Shown: positions 43,744 through 53,051, counted from the stretch's first letter. The stretch is 64,000 nt of DNA from Prevotellaceae bacterium UBA4359 (GCA_002393555.1 DGSP01000047.1:19962-83961), one strand, 5' to 3'. Program-made: numbers and translations. The notes: a model not told the origin generated them from the sequence alone.

Positions 43744-45924
43744 TTAACTGATGGCTCCCCAGTTGATGTTGCTCTTGCGGAGTTCGCGGAGGCGACGCCA
43801 GAGGATGTCGTTCTGTGGATTGCGCTCTTCGGGGTCGGAGGTGATGACGGCTTGGGCGGTGTCGCGGGCAAGGGTGAGGATTTGGCCGTCGCGGGCAAGG
43901 TTGGCTATCTTGAGGTCGAAGGCCATGCCCGACTGTTGGGTGCCTTCGAGGTCGCCGGGGCCTCGGAGTTTGAGGTCTTGTTCGGCTATTTCGAAGCCAT
44001 CGGTGGTATCGACCATGACTTGGATGCGCTTGCGGGTGGTTTCGCCTATCTCAAACTTGGTGACGAGCACACAGTAACTCTGGTCGGCTCCCCGACCCAC
44101 TCGACCGCGCAACTGATGCAACTGGCTGAGACCGAAGCGTTCGGCATTCTCGATAATCATGACGGAGGCGTTGGGCACGTTCACGCCTACTTCTATCACG
44201 GTGGTAGAAACGAGGATGTGGGTTTCGTGGTTGGCGAAACGCTGCATTTCCGCATCCTTGTCGGCTGGCTTCATCTTGCCGTGCACCTTGCTCACCTTGT
44301 AGGTGGGGAAGGCTTTCTGTATTTCCTCAAATCCTGCTTCGAGGTCTTTGAGGTCGAGTTTCTCGGTTTCTTTGATGAGGGGATAGACGATGTAGATTTG
44401 TCGTCCCAGTTGCAGTTCGCGGTGCATGAGTTGGTAGATGCGTGGACGGTGGGCATCGAACATGTGGACGGTGCGGATGGGTTTGCGGCCTGGGGGCAGT
44501 TCGTCGATGATGGAGACATCGAGGTCGCCGTAGAGGGTCATGGCGAGTGTGCGCGGAATGGGTGTGGCGGTCATGACCAGCACGTGGGGTGGCACGTTGT
44601 TCTTCATCCAGAGTTTGGCACGTTGTGCCACACCGAAACGGTGCTGCTCGTCGATGACTACCAGCCCTAACTTGTTGAAAAGCACGTTGTCTTCAATCAC
44701 GGCATGGGTGCCTACGAGGATGTGGATGTCGCCTCTCACCAGCCCTTCGAGTACGGCTGTTCGTTTCTTCCCCTTCACCGACCCCGTCAGAAGTTCCACC
44801 TTGACAGGCAGGTCGCCTAAGAATGCTCGGAGGGTGGCCAGATGCTGCTCTGCCAGAATCTCTGTGGGAGCCATGATGCAAGCCTGGCAACCGTTGTCGA
44901 TGGCGATGAGGGACACCATCAGTGCCACCAGCGTCTTGCCGCTGCCCACATCGCCTTGGAGGAGGCGGTTCATCTGTCGGCCAGACTTCATGTCGGCACG
45001 AATCTCGCGGATGACTCGCTTCTGGGCGTTGGTCAGTTCGAAGGGCAGGTGGTTGAAATAGAAGCCGTTGAAGTGTTCTCCAATCGTGTTGAACATGATG
45101 CCCCGGTAGCGCAACTGACGGTCTTTTACATAGCGAAGGATGTTCAGTTGCACATAGAAAAGTTCCTCAAACTTCAGCCTGAGTTGTGCGTGGCGCAGGG
45201 CTTCGGGCGAGGACGGATAGTGGATGTTGCGCACGGCATCGTCGTAGGGCATCAGGTGGTGCTGCTGGGTGATGTAGGGGGGGAGAGTCTCGGCCAACGG
45301 CTCCTTGAGAAGTTTGAACATGTTGGCGGTGAGTTTGGCCATGGCGGCGGAGGTGAGTCCGCTGCGCTTCATCTTCTCTGAGGTGTTGTAACTGGGGCAG
45401 AGTCCCTTGAAGACAGTGGGTTGCGCTTCCAGTTCCGTACCTTGCAGATTGGGGTTTTGTGCCGTCGGTTCAAAGAGGTTGCCCGTGGTGCGAGCCTGTT
45501 CCATGAGTTGCTCAGGTGCTTTCTCTATCTCAGGATGCGCTATCTGAATACGCCCGTTGAAGACTGCTGGCTTGCCAAAAACAACATAAGGCTTTCGGCA
45601 GTCGTAGTTCTGTGCCGCATACTTGATGCCCTGAAACCAAATGAGGTCGATGCTGCCCGTGCCGTCTGAAAAGTGGGCGATAAGCCGTTTGTTGCGGCCT
45701 TCTCCCATCGTGTCGAACGAGAAAATCTGTCCGCACAGTTGCACGTAGGGCATCGTGCCGTCGATGTCGCGAATCTTGTAGATGCGGCTCCTATCTACAT
45801 ATTTATAAGGATAATAGGCCAAGAGGTCGCCCACGGTGGTGATGCCGAGTTCGCTTTGGAGCAGCAAGGCGCGGTTGGGTCCCACTCCTTGCAGGTACTT
45901 GATGTCTTGGCTCAGGATGTTCAT
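43744..45924 (-). CDS. recG: ATP-dependent DNA helicase RecG, 726 aa
   Basis: Remodels stalled forks and branch-migrates Holliday junctions. N-terminal wedge/OB domain (GVGPNRALLLQSELGITTVG, DLLAYYPYKYVDRS), then helicase motifs: LLQGDVGSGKTLVALM (Walker A), APTEILAEQH, VGTHAVIE, VIDEQHRFGVAQR (DEQH box), MTATPIPRTLAMTLYGDLDV, GRVGRG, and the C-terminal RGPGDLEGTQQSG. Length normal. Its ATG overlaps the dnaG stop (ATGA). Confidence 0.97.
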   Translation of the reverse strand: MNILSQDIKYLQGVGPNRALLLQSELGITTVGDLLAYYPYKYVDRSRIYKIRDIDGTMPYVQLCGQIFSFDTMGEGRNKRLIAHFSDGTGSIDLIWFQGIKYAAQNYDCRKPYVVFGKPAVFNGRIQIAHPEIEKAPEQLMEQARTTGNLFEPTAQNPNLQGTELEAQPTVFKGLCPSYNTSEKMKRSGLTSAAMAKLTANMFKLLKEPLAETLPPYITQQHHLMPYDDAVRNIHYPSSPEALRHAQLRLKFEELFYVQLNILRYVKDRQLRYRGIMFNTIGEHFNGFYFNHLPFELTNAQKRVIREIRADMKSGRQMNRLLQGDVGSGKTLVALMVSLIAIDNGCQACIMAPTEILAEQHLATLRAFLGDLPVKVELLTGSVKGKKRTAVLEGLVRGDIHILVGTHAVIEDNVLFNKLGLVVIDEQHRFGVAQRAKLWMKNNVPPHVLVMTATPIPRTLAMTLYGDLDVSIIDELPPGRKPIRTVHMFDAHRPRIYQLMHRELQLGRQIYIVYPLIKETEKLDLKDLEAGFEEIQKAFPTYKVSKVHGKMKPADKDAEMQRFANHETHILVSTTVIEVGVNVPNASVMIIENAERFGLSQLHQLRGRVGRGADQSYCVLVTKFEIGETTRKRIQVMVDTTDGFEIAEQDLKLRGPGDLEGTQQSGMAFDLKIANLARDGQILTLARDTAQAVITSDPEERNPQNDILWRRLRELRKSNINWGAIS

Positions 45925-48059
45925 TTCATTACCACTCTGTCGCCCAGCATCTTGGCCAGTTGGCGCTGTAGTTCGCCCAGTTCCTTGATGCGGCGTATGG
46001 TTTCGAGAGTCTTGTTGATGTCGGCTTTCACCTCGGGACGGGTGAGGTCAGAGTTGCATTGCTTGACTTCTTCTTCCACAATGGCGTTCTTGTAGTCGAG
46101 CAGGAGGCGGGAGATGTAGGTGGTTTTGAGTTCTTCCTCGGTCTGCTCCATCTGGTTGCCCGAACTGAGTTGGTAGCGGTCGCTGACGAGGTCTGCGGCT
46201 TCGCGGCTGATGGCTTCGTCTTGGTTGTTGAGCAAAAATTTGGAGGCGGTGAAACCTTCATCGTGGATGTGTTGGCAGGTGAGGGCGAGCATCTTGGCAT
46301 AGAGGGGGGAGCGGAGGGCGATGCCGTCGTAGGCGAGGTCGCTCTGCACGTATTCAGCCAAGGTGGTCTGTGTTTGCTCTCCGTCGGCATTTTCGCCGTC
46401 GATGAGTTGTTCGCCATAGCGTGTGACGAGGGTCATCATCAGTCTCTCGATGCCGATGAAGCGTTGCTCGGCCTGGTTTTGGCGAGTGATGATGGTGGAG
46501 GCGGAGAGGGGTGAACCGTCTCCTGCTGGTGGAAGGGCTTCGGAGGGGGGGATGTCGTCGGGGATGGGGGGAAGGGAAGAATCGGAGGAGAGAGTGGAGA
46601 CGGGTGAACCGTCTCCTGCAAGTGGGGAGGAAGGAATGGAGTCAGATGGGGAGGGGGAAGAGGGGGATGTGGCGGCTGCTTGTTCGGCACCCAGCAAGCG
46701 GGCTTGTCGTTCGCGTTCGCGCTGTGCCTCCTTCTTCATGTTTTCGAGAATTTCGGCACGGTTCTTGTTGGCTCCACGCATGAGGATGGCTTCGTCCATA
46801 CCGAGGATTTCGGCACATTCGTGTACGTAGGTGGAACGGATGATTTCGTCGGGGATGACAGCGATGCTCCTGATGATTTCCTCTGTGAGTTTGGCGCGCT
46901 TGATGGGGTCGCGCTCTGCATCTTTCAGCAGGAGGTTGGTCTTGAAGAGGATGAAGTCTGTCTGATGGGCAGAGACGTAGTCCTTGAATTCCTGTGCGTT
47001 ATGCTTGCGCGAGAAACTGTCGGGGTCGTCGCCATCGGGCAAAAGGAGGATTTTCACGTTCATGCCTTCGGCCAGGAGCATGTCGGTGCTGCGTGTGGCT
47101 GCGTGGATGCCTGCCTCGTCGCCATCGTAGAGGAGGGTGATGTTGTTGGTGAAACGGTGAAGGAGGTGAATCTGTGCTTCGTTGAGGGCTGTGCCGGAGT
47201 TGGCCACGACGTTTTCGATGCCACATTGGTGCATGGCGAGTACGTCGGTGTAGCCTTCGACCATATAGACCATGTCCTCTTTGGCTATCTGCTTCTTGGC
47301 CTGAAAAATGCCGTAGAGTTCGTTGGCTTTGTGGTAGATGAGGGAGTCGGGGGAGTTGACATATTTCTGATTGACTCCTTTGGTGCGGGCATCGAGCACA
47401 CGGCCTCCGAAGGCTACGACCTTGCCGTTGACGGCCACCCATGGGAACATGGCTCGTCCACGGAAGCGGTCGTAGATGGTACCGTTGTCGCGCTTGACGC
47501 AGAGGCCTGTATCGACCAGATATTTCTCGTTATATCCCTTTGCCTTGGCTTCGTCCGACATGGCTGTGGGGCGGTCGAGGCAGAAGCCGAGGCGGAACTT
47601 GGCGATGATGTCGTCGCGGAAACCACGGCTGCGGAAGTAGGCCAGGCCGATGGCACGTCCGTCCTGATGGTTCATCATGGTCTGGCTGAAGTACTTGGCG
47701 GCCCATTCGTTGACGGCGAACATGCTTTCACGCTCGTTCATCCGCTGCCGCTGTTCGTCGGTCATCTCTTCTTCCTCCACTTCGATGCCGTATTTCTTGG
47801 CCAGATGTTTCAGTGCTTCGACATAACTCATCTGCTCCATCTCCATGATGAAGTGGACTGCATTGCCTCCCTTGCCGCAACTGAAGCACTTGCACACCCC
47901 ACGGGCTGGGGAGACGGAGAAGGAGGGAGTTTTGTCGTCGTGGAATGGACACAATCCCTTGTAACTTGCGCCAGCGCGGCGAAGTGTGACATAGTCGGAG
48001 ACAACGTCAACGATGTTGGCGGCATCTACGATTCGGTCGATGGTGGATTGTGGTATCAT
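45921..48059 (-). CDS. dnaG: DNA primase DnaG, 712 aa
   Basis: Synthesises RNA primers for replication. Zinc-binding domain CPFHDDKTPSFSVSP...CKCFSC (about 38-62), catalytic core with TOPRIM (VYMVEGYTDVLAMHQCGI, LLYDGDEAGIHAA) and a C-terminal helicase-interaction region. Between core and C-terminal domain (about residues 458-525) is a Pro/Ser-rich low-complexity linker with two near copies of a PxAGDGSPxS peptide, encoded by repeat DNA. Gene order dnaG-recG with overlap suggests co-transcription. Confidence 0.97.
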   Translation of the reverse strand: MIPQSTIDRIVDAANIVDVVSDYVTLRRAGASYKGLCPFHDDKTPSFSVSPARGVCKCFSCGKGGNAVHFIMEMEQMSYVEALKHLAKKYGIEVEEEEMTDEQRQRMNERESMFAVNEWAAKYFSQTMMNHQDGRAIGLAYFRSRGFRDDIIAKFRLGFCLDRPTAMSDEAKAKGYNEKYLVDTGLCVKRDNGTIYDRFRGRAMFPWVAVNGKVVAFGGRVLDARTKGVNQKYVNSPDSLIYHKANELYGIFQAKKQIAKEDMVYMVEGYTDVLAMHQCGIENVVANSGTALNEAQIHLLHRFTNNITLLYDGDEAGIHAATRSTDMLLAEGMNVKILLLPDGDDPDSFSRKHNAQEFKDYVSAHQTDFILFKTNLLLKDAERDPIKRAKLTEEIIRSIAVIPDEIIRSTYVHECAEILGMDEAILMRGANKNRAEILENMKKEAQRERERQARLLGAEQAAATSPSSPSPSDSIPSSPLAGDGSPVSTLSSDSSLPPIPDDIPPSEALPPAGDGSPLSASTIITRQNQAEQRFIGIERLMMTLVTRYGEQLIDGENADGEQTQTTLAEYVQSDLAYDGIALRSPLYAKMLALTCQHIHDEGFTASKFLLNNQDEAISREAADLVSDRYQLSSGNQMEQTEEELKTTYISRLLLDYKNAIVEEEVKQCNSDLTRPEVKADINKTLETIRRIKELGELQRQLAKMLGDRVVMK
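46503..46616. repeat. Paired hairpin repeats inside dnaG linker
   Basis: GGAGACGGGTGAACCGTCTC(C) at 46596-46616 is a perfect 8-bp palindrome; a near copy (GGAGAGGGGTGAACCGTCTC) lies at 46503-46523, exactly 93 bp away. Both are followed by TGC and G-rich DNA and are translated as Pro/Ser-rich linker. Confidence 0.75.
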
Positions 48060-48060
48060 G

Positions 48061-48124
48061 GGAATTAGGAGTGAGGAATTAGGAGTGAGGAGTTGTCATG
48101 CGGCTTGCAAGCATCGTAGCCAAC
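48061..48124. repeat. Low-complexity inverted repeat between folE and dnaG
   Basis: GGAATTAGGAGTGAGGAATT-type direct repeats on the left pair with CCAACTCCTAATTCC on the right; the 24-nt loop contains CTTGCAAG. It fills the gap between the two minus-strand genes. Confidence 0.7.
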
Positions 48125-48126
48125 TC

Positions 48127-48693
48127 CTAATTCCTGATTAGACTTAAGAATTCCTTGCGTTTCTCGATGTTCTCGAAAACGCCGGTATAGTACATGGTTG
48201 TGGTGCTGGAACCCTGTTTTTCGATGCCGCGCATCTGGATGCACAAATGCTGTGCCTCTATCACCACGATGGCTCCGAGGGGGTTGAGTGCCTGCTGCAG
48301 ACAGTCGCAGATTTGCTTGGTCAGATGCTCCTGCACTTGCAGTCGGTGGGAAAATATATCGACCATGCGTGGTATCTTGCTCAGGCCCACAATGTTGCCA
48401 TTGGGGATGTAGGCCACATGAACCTTTCCGAAGAAGGGGAGGATGTGGTGTTCGCAGAGGGAGTAGAACTCAATGCCTTTCACCACCACCATCTGGTCGT
48501 AGTCCTCTTGGAACATGGCCGACTTGAGTGTGGCCACGGGATCCATCGCATAGCCTCGGGTGAGTTCGAGGAAGGTGCGGGCCATGCGTTCGGGTGTCTT
48601 TGCCAGCCCTTCCCGTTGCGGGTCTTCCCCTATCACTTCAAGGTTCTTGATGCAGTTCTCTTTCAGTATCTCTATCTGTTCTTCTCTGTTCAT
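48127..48693 (-). CDS. folE: GTP cyclohydrolase I, 188 aa
   Basis: GTP to 7,8-dihydroneopterin triphosphate, first step of folate (and queuosine precursor) synthesis. Conserved GEDPQREGLAKTPERMAR, zinc-binding Cys and His in FYSLCEHHILPFFG, HVAYIPNG, GLSKIPR and C-terminal HLCIQMRG. Length normal; probably a homodecamer as in the family. Confidence 0.97.
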   Translation of the reverse strand: MNREEQIEILKENCIKNLEVIGEDPQREGLAKTPERMARTFLELTRGYAMDPVATLKSAMFQEDYDQMVVVKGIEFYSLCEHHILPFFGKVHVAYIPNGNIVGLSKIPRMVDIFSHRLQVQEHLTKQICDCLQQALNPLGAIVVIEAQHLCIQMRGIEKQGSSTTTMYYTGVFENIEKRKEFLSLIRN

Positions 48694-48707
48694 TTCTGCT
48701 GTTTAGG

Positions 48708-49196
48708 TTATTGATAGACAAACACTTCGCTCTTGACAATGATGGCTCCTTGGGCCAATCGTGCGCTCTTCAGTTTGTCAAGATAGTCATTGGCCTCCTT
48801 TCGGGTGACGAAGTCGCCCACGCGGCATCGCCAGTTGGGCGACTCGAACGTGGTATAAATGCGGAGTTCGGGAAAGACGGTGGCCACCCGTGTGCCAGCG
48901 CGCTGTGCGTTGGTCTGGTCAGAGCGTGTGCTGCCTCCCCAATACACCTGGATGCGATAGCCACGTGCCTTGGTCTTCTTGCCTTTCGTTATGCCCGGCA
49001 GTTCGCGCCCCCCTTCTTTTTTCTCAGGAATGAATTGCTTCTTCCCGTTGACCATATCGTCGATAAGGGAGTCCTGATGTACTGTCACTGTGCCTTGTCC
49101 CACAGCCTGGCTGGTGAGATGGTCGGTGAAGTTTTGTGCAGACATGGTGATGGTACACAAAAGGATTGAGAGTGCAAGTGAAAGAAGTCTTTTCAT
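48708..49196 (-). CDS. SPOR-domain secreted protein, 162 aa
   Basis: Signal peptide (RLLSLALSILLCTITMSAQ), a Lys-rich middle, and a C-terminal SPOR-like domain (about 88-160: GYRIQVYWGGSTRSDQTNAQ, WRCRVGDFVTRKEANDYLDK), a fold that binds denuded peptidoglycan strands at division sites. Located 14 bp upstream of folE on the same strand; probable periplasmic or outer-membrane-associated cell-envelope protein. Confidence 0.85.
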   Translation of the reverse strand: MKRLLSLALSILLCTITMSAQNFTDHLTSQAVGQGTVTVHQDSLIDDMVNGKKQFIPEKKEGGRELPGITKGKKTKARGYRIQVYWGGSTRSDQTNAQRAGTRVATVFPELRIYTTFESPNWRCRVGDFVTRKEANDYLDKLKSARLAQGAIIVKSEVFVYQ

Positions 49197-49342
49197 TATT
49201 GAGTTGTAGAATTGAGGATTGATTTTTGTTCTTGATTTGGAAATAGGAAACCGCCCAGTCGGTGCGTCTTTTTGATGCTGTTCTCTTGCTGTCGAAACCT
49301 CTTCAGTACCTTCTCGTAGGTACTCCTGTACTGCTTAGAAGG

Positions 49343-49374
49343 TACTCCAGTACCTCCGGGGAGGTACTGGAGTA
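49343..49374. repeat. Perfect 15-bp palindrome after tpiA
   Basis: TACTCCAGTACCTCC (49343-49357) and its exact complement (49360-49374) with a 2-nt centre, 10 bp after the tpiA stop. Related GTACTCC motifs extend upstream to 49312. No T-run, but position suggests a 3'-end hairpin. Confidence 0.75.
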
Positions 49375-49383
49375 GAAACACAA

Positions 49384-50142
49384 TTATTTCCAAGCGTCGA
49401 TGATGCCCTTGAAGTCGGCCACCTTGAGAGATGCGCCACCGATGAGGCCACCGTCGATGTCGGGCTTTGCGAAGAGTTCAGGAGCGTTGGATGCCTTGCA
49501 AGAACCACCGTAGAGGATAGAAGTTTCAGCAGCCACTTCCTTGCCATACTTCTCAGCGATGACAGAACGGATGTAAGCGTGAATTTCCTCTGCCTGATCT
49601 GCAGTAGCAGTCTTACCTGTGCCGATAGCCCAGATAGGTTCATAAGCAATGACGATGTTCTTGAACTGCTCTGCTGAGAGGTGGAACACGCTGCCTTCGA
49701 GTTCAGCCTTCACAACAGCGTTCTGCTCGTTAGCCTCGCGCTGTGCCAAAGACTCGCCGATGCAGAAGATCACCTTCAAACCGTTAGCGAGAGCCAACTC
49801 CACCTTCTCCTTCAGGATTTCGGGAGTCTCGTTGTAATACTCACGACGCTCAGAGTGACCGAGAATCACGTATTCAGCACCTGTAGATTTCACCATCTCT
49901 GCAGAAACCTCACCTGTGTAAGCGCCTGAAGCCTTGTCTGCACAGTTCTCAGCACCGAGACCGATGATGTTGTGGTCGATGATTTCAGACACCTTGGCCA
50001 GGTGGATGAAAGGAGTGCAGATGATGACACTGCAGTTGGGCTTATCGGCAGCCAGTGCCTCGTTCAGACCCTTTGCCAGTTCGATACCTTCCTGGAGATT
50101 CTTGTTCATCTTCCAGTTTCCAGCAACAATTTTCTTTGCCAT
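49384..50142 (-). CDS. tpiA: Triose-phosphate isomerase, 252 aa
   Basis: Glycolytic interconversion of DHAP and glyceraldehyde 3-phosphate. N-terminal VAGNWKMNK (catalytic Lys), electrophile His in VILGHSERREYY, catalytic Glu in AYEPIWAIGTGKTA with loop 6, and LYGGSCKASN phosphate loop. Codon use looks highly adapted. Length normal. Confidence 0.98.
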   Translation of the reverse strand: MAKKIVAGNWKMNKNLQEGIELAKGLNEALAADKPNCSVIICTPFIHLAKVSEIIDHNIIGLGAENCADKASGAYTGEVSAEMVKSTGAEYVILGHSERREYYNETPEILKEKVELALANGLKVIFCIGESLAQREANEQNAVVKAELEGSVFHLSAEQFKNIVIAYEPIWAIGTGKTATADQAEEIHAYIRSVIAEKYGKEVAAETSILYGGSCKASNAPELFAKPDIDGGLIGGASLKVADFKGIIDAWK

Positions 50143-50226
50143 AGTAATGTTTGTTTTTTAATGAGTTAAACCTTTATATTAATGTAGATACATCTTTTCC
50201 ATTCCAAAGTGTTCTCTCCCACAATG

Positions 50227-51366
50227 TCAAGAGTGGTAGGCGATGAGTTTTACGAACTCTTCCGTGTCAGGCAGGTTGTAGTTGCTCCATTTTTTGATGA
50301 TGACACCATTCTTTAGCAGCGCCAAACCCGGATTTCCCCTCACGACAGTCTTGAGCAGGCGTTCTTCTGCTATGCAGTACCCGTACTCTGCTCCCGTATG
50401 CTCGCTCCAGTAGGTTTGCGACTGCGGGTCGGCCGATGCCGTAAGGCAGTAGAAACTGAAGCCCATATCCTGCGCATATTCGTATATTTCGTTCACTTTG
50501 TCAACGCATCCTTCGTCGGCATTCGTCAAGTCCGGGATGATGAGTAAAAAGGTGAATCCTTCGTCCAGAAGAATATCCTCTGTGATGTCCTCATCGTCAG
50601 TGTTGGTCACATAGAAGTCTGCCGTGGCAAGATTGGTTTCCGCTATCGGGATTCTACGTGTTTCCACATACGTCCACGTGGAGTCCGGGTCATCGTCCTC
50701 TGCAGTCAGTTCCAGTGTCTTCCCGTCTTTCTCATAGATGATGGCCACGTCAAACTTCTGTTGCGTGGCTGTCACGGCCTCCCTGAGATTCGTGCCGACC
50801 TTGTAGGGACGGAAGTCGAACACCGGCAGGCAGATGATGCAGTAGATGGCGTAGCCGATGATGGCACAGAGCGCAATCAGGGCTATCAGCCACTTGATGC
50901 TGGAAGGCAGCAAGTCATCCAGCCGGCGGTGGTGGCGGCACACGAAGATGGCAGCCGCCAGCAGCACGATGTTTTTGGCCAGCGTGGCCTCGTTGCTCAG
51001 TATCAGCACATCGCCAAAGCATCCGCAATCGGACACAGGGTCGGCTACCACTATGTAAATCGTCAATATCGTCATCACGGTCATGAAAGCCACAGTGAGG
51101 ATAGACGTTATTTTTTTCTTCATCCCGAAGAGAAGGTAGATGCCCAGCGTGAACTCGACGAAGGCAAGAATCACAGCACATCCCAGCAGGAAGGTGTCAG
51201 GCAGGGTGAACCGCACCATCGCATGCAGGTAGTCCTCCAGTTTGTAGGCGGTGCCGAGCGGGTCGTTGGCCTTGACAAAACCGCTGAAGATGAATGTGGC
51301 GGCCAGTAGGAGTCGGCATACATTCACAGCGATGGTGAATGTCAGCAACTTAGCCTTCTTTGCCAT
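50227..51366 (-). CDS. DoxX-family membrane protein (BT_3928 family), 379 aa
   Basis: The N-terminal half has four to five membrane helices with DoxX-like LLLAATFIFSGFVKANDPLG and a CGCFGD motif; the C-terminal half is a soluble thioredoxin-like region (FTFLLIIPDLTNADEG, VRGNPGLALLKNGVIIKKWS) without a CxxC. NCBI names this family after BT_3928. Start 51366 (MAKKAKLLTF) overlaps the DUF1599 gene by 17 bp, indicating coupling. Role unknown; an envelope redox or quality-control function is a guess from the fold. Confidence 0.82.
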   Translation of the reverse strand: MAKKAKLLTFTIAVNVCRLLLAATFIFSGFVKANDPLGTAYKLEDYLHAMVRFTLPDTFLLGCAVILAFVEFTLGIYLLFGMKKKITSILTVAFMTVMTILTIYIVVADPVSDCGCFGDVLILSNEATLAKNIVLLAAAIFVCRHHRRLDDLLPSSIKWLIALIALCAIIGYAIYCIICLPVFDFRPYKVGTNLREAVTATQQKFDVAIIYEKDGKTLELTAEDDDPDSTWTYVETRRIPIAETNLATADFYVTNTDDEDITEDILLDEGFTFLLIIPDLTNADEGCVDKVNEIYEYAQDMGFSFYCLTASADPQSQTYWSEHTGAEYGYCIAEERLLKTVVRGNPGLALLKNGVIIKKWSNYNLPDTEEFVKLIAYHS

Positions 51367-51904
51367 CTTGCGCTTCAGACAGTTTGATGAGTCCAAATAT
51401 GGAGTAGTTTATCATGTCGAGGTAGTTTGCATCAACACCTTCCGAGACGAGTGTCTGACCATCGTGGCCCTCAATCTGCTTAGTCCTATTCAACTTCATG
51501 AGGATGAGGTCGGTATAACTGCTCACTCGCATGCTGCGCCATGCCTCATCGTAGTCGTGATTCTTGCGGAGCATCAGTTCGAGCGCACTTTTGGCATACT
51601 TGTCATAGTACTCCATAGCCTTGTCGGCATCCATGTCTTCGGTCTCGGCATATCCCAATTCGAGTTGGATGAGTCCCACGATGCCATAGTTCACAATGGC
51701 CTGAAACTCAGGATAGATTCCTTCGCCAACCAACGACACACCTTTCACCTCAAGGCTGCGGATACGGTTGGCCTTGATGTAGATTTGGTCAGTCACGGAC
51801 GAGGGCCTCATGATGCGCCATGCGGCTCCGTAGTCCTGCAACTTTTTGCTGAAGATGTCGCGGCACCCGGCCATGGCCTGCTTGAATTGTTGCTGAGTAT
51901 CCAT
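51350..51904 (-). CDS. DUF1599 protein, 184 aa
   Basis: Two tandem copies of a conserved helical block (KLQDYGAAWRIMRPSSVTDQ and KNHDYDEAWRSMRVSSYTDL, each ahead of an NYGIVGLIQL / NYSIFGLIKL segment), the pattern of the Bacteroidetes DUF1599 family. The duplicated Asp-Tyr-x-x-Ala-Trp blocks suggest an internal repeat with a metal- or nucleotide-binding site, but function is unknown. Start 51904 fits the promoter at 51925-51956. First gene of a pair with the DoxX gene. Confidence 0.85.
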   Translation of the reverse strand: MDTQQQFKQAMAGCRDIFSKKLQDYGAAWRIMRPSSVTDQIYIKANRIRSLEVKGVSLVGEGIYPEFQAIVNYGIVGLIQLELGYAETEDMDADKAMEYYDKYAKSALELMLRKNHDYDEAWRSMRVSSYTDLILMKLNRTKQIEGHDGQTLVSEGVDANYLDMINYSIFGLIKLSEAQDGKEG

Positions 51905-51924
51905 ATTTCTCTCTAAATGATGTG

Positions 51925-51956
51925 CAAAGGTACGACTATGTGAGAGAAAAAACAAA
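51925..51956 (-). promoter_or_regulatory. Promoter of DUF1599-DoxX pair
   Basis: Minus strand TTTG (51956-51953), 20-nt spacer, TACCTTTG (51932-51925): perfect match to the Bacteroidetes consensus. Confidence 0.85.
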
Positions 51957-52027
51957 TTTCTTCCCCCATTTCTAACTTTTAAGTCCGTTCGGACGGGCAA
52001 AGATGGAACTCTTTAAGTCATTGCGAC

Positions 52028-52061
52028 AAAAAAGCACCGGGCAATTTGTCTTGCTCGGTGC
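52028..52061 (-). terminator. Terminator of M23/LysM gene
   Basis: On the minus strand an 11-bp stem (GCACCGAGCAA with one G-T pair) and 6-nt loop are followed by six T (52033-52028). It lies 25 bp after the stop codon. Confidence 0.88.
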
Positions 52062-52085
52062 ATGTGAAAGTGGATATAGTTGGTG

Positions 52086-53051
52086 TTAAGAACACCTGAT
52101 TACTTGTCCTGTCTTTAGGATGGTGTTGGCCTTCAGACCGTTCAGTTGGCGCAACTTCTCAACGGTTGTCCCGTGCTTCTGGGCGATGGAGAAGAGAGTG
52201 TCGCCTGTTTTCACGGAGTAAGAAACGGGCTTGTCGTCCTCTTCTGCTTTGGCCTGTGGCTTGGAGATAGTGGGTTGCTTGGGACCTACGCTGGTGGTGT
52301 GGGTCGATGCTGATACCATTGGGGCCTCTGTGCGAGTTGTGTTGCGAGTGGCTGCGGCGATATTACCCTTCGAGAAACCGTTTTGCAGCACGAAGAAGTC
52401 ACCCGTAACGTCTTGGTTCACAAAGTCGAACATCAAGGCTGGATTGATAGGTTGGCCGAGCACACGGGTCTCGAAGTGAAGATGAGAACCAGATGACTTG
52501 CCCGTGTTGCCGCCCAAACCAATGGGTTCGCCGGCGCGAACGATTTGGTCTTTCTTCACAATCTGCTTGCTCAAGTGGCCGTAGAGAGTCTCCAGACCGT
52601 TGGGGTGGCGAATGACGATGTAGTAGCCATAGCCGCCGCCGTTGTACTTGCAGATGCGCACCTTGCCATCGAAAGCAGCGCGGATGGTGTCGCCGATATA
52701 GACCTTGATGTCAATACCTTCGTGTTGGCGTCCCCAGCGAGGACCGAAATGAGAGTTGATTTTGCGGCTTGGGGTGGGCATGTGGAAACCGCGCAAGTCG
52801 ATTTTATAGTTGGAAGGCACTGTGCCTGTGCAACTTCTGAGGTTGTCAGTCCAGTCCATGTAGATGTTGTCGGCTGGATTGTTCAGGTCGGCAGAGAGTC
52901 TTGCCGTGTTGTTGAGTTTTACGTTGTGGATGTCTTTGAGTCTTTTGTCGGAAGGAGCCTGTCTTGCGATGATGTCTTGAGCAAAAGTGCTGACAGACAA
53001 GAGCGAGAGTGCTGCAATGCCGATGGTTTTCTTAATGGTTGAATAGTTCAC
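52086..53051 (-). CDS. M23 family peptidase with C-terminal LysM domain, 321 aa
   Basis: Signal peptide (KKTIGIAALSLLSVSTFAQ); start codon is GTG. The LytM/M23 zinc-peptidase core is at about 100-215: SHFGPRWGRQHEGIDIKV (first His/Asp ligands), DGKVRICKYNGGGYGYYIVI, SGSHLHFETRV (HxH ligand). A LysM domain ends the protein (YSVKTGDTLFSIAQKHGTTV). The core motifs look complete, so it is probably an active DD-endopeptidase acting on peptidoglycan in the periplasm. Confidence 0.93.
   Translation of the reverse strand: MNYSTIKKTIGIAALSLLSVSTFAQDIIARQAPSDKRLKDIHNVKLNNTARLSADLNNPADNIYMDWTDNLRSCTGTVPSNYKIDLRGFHMPTPSRKINSHFGPRWGRQHEGIDIKVYIGDTIRAAFDGKVRICKYNGGGYGYYIVIRHPNGLETLYGHLSKQIVKKDQIVRAGEPIGLGGNTGKSSGSHLHFETRVLGQPINPALMFDFVNQDVTGDFFVLQNGFSKGNIAAATRNTTRTEAPMVSASTHTTSVGPKQPTISKPQAKAEEDDKPVSYSVKTGDTLFSIAQKHGTTVEKLRQLNGLKANTILKTGQVIRCS

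Noticed and set aside
43681..44670. 329-aa plus-strand ORF
   Set aside because: Antisense to recG.
46680..48068. 462-aa plus-strand ORF
   Set aside because: Antisense shadow of dnaG, rich in Val, Phe, Gly; no plausible family.
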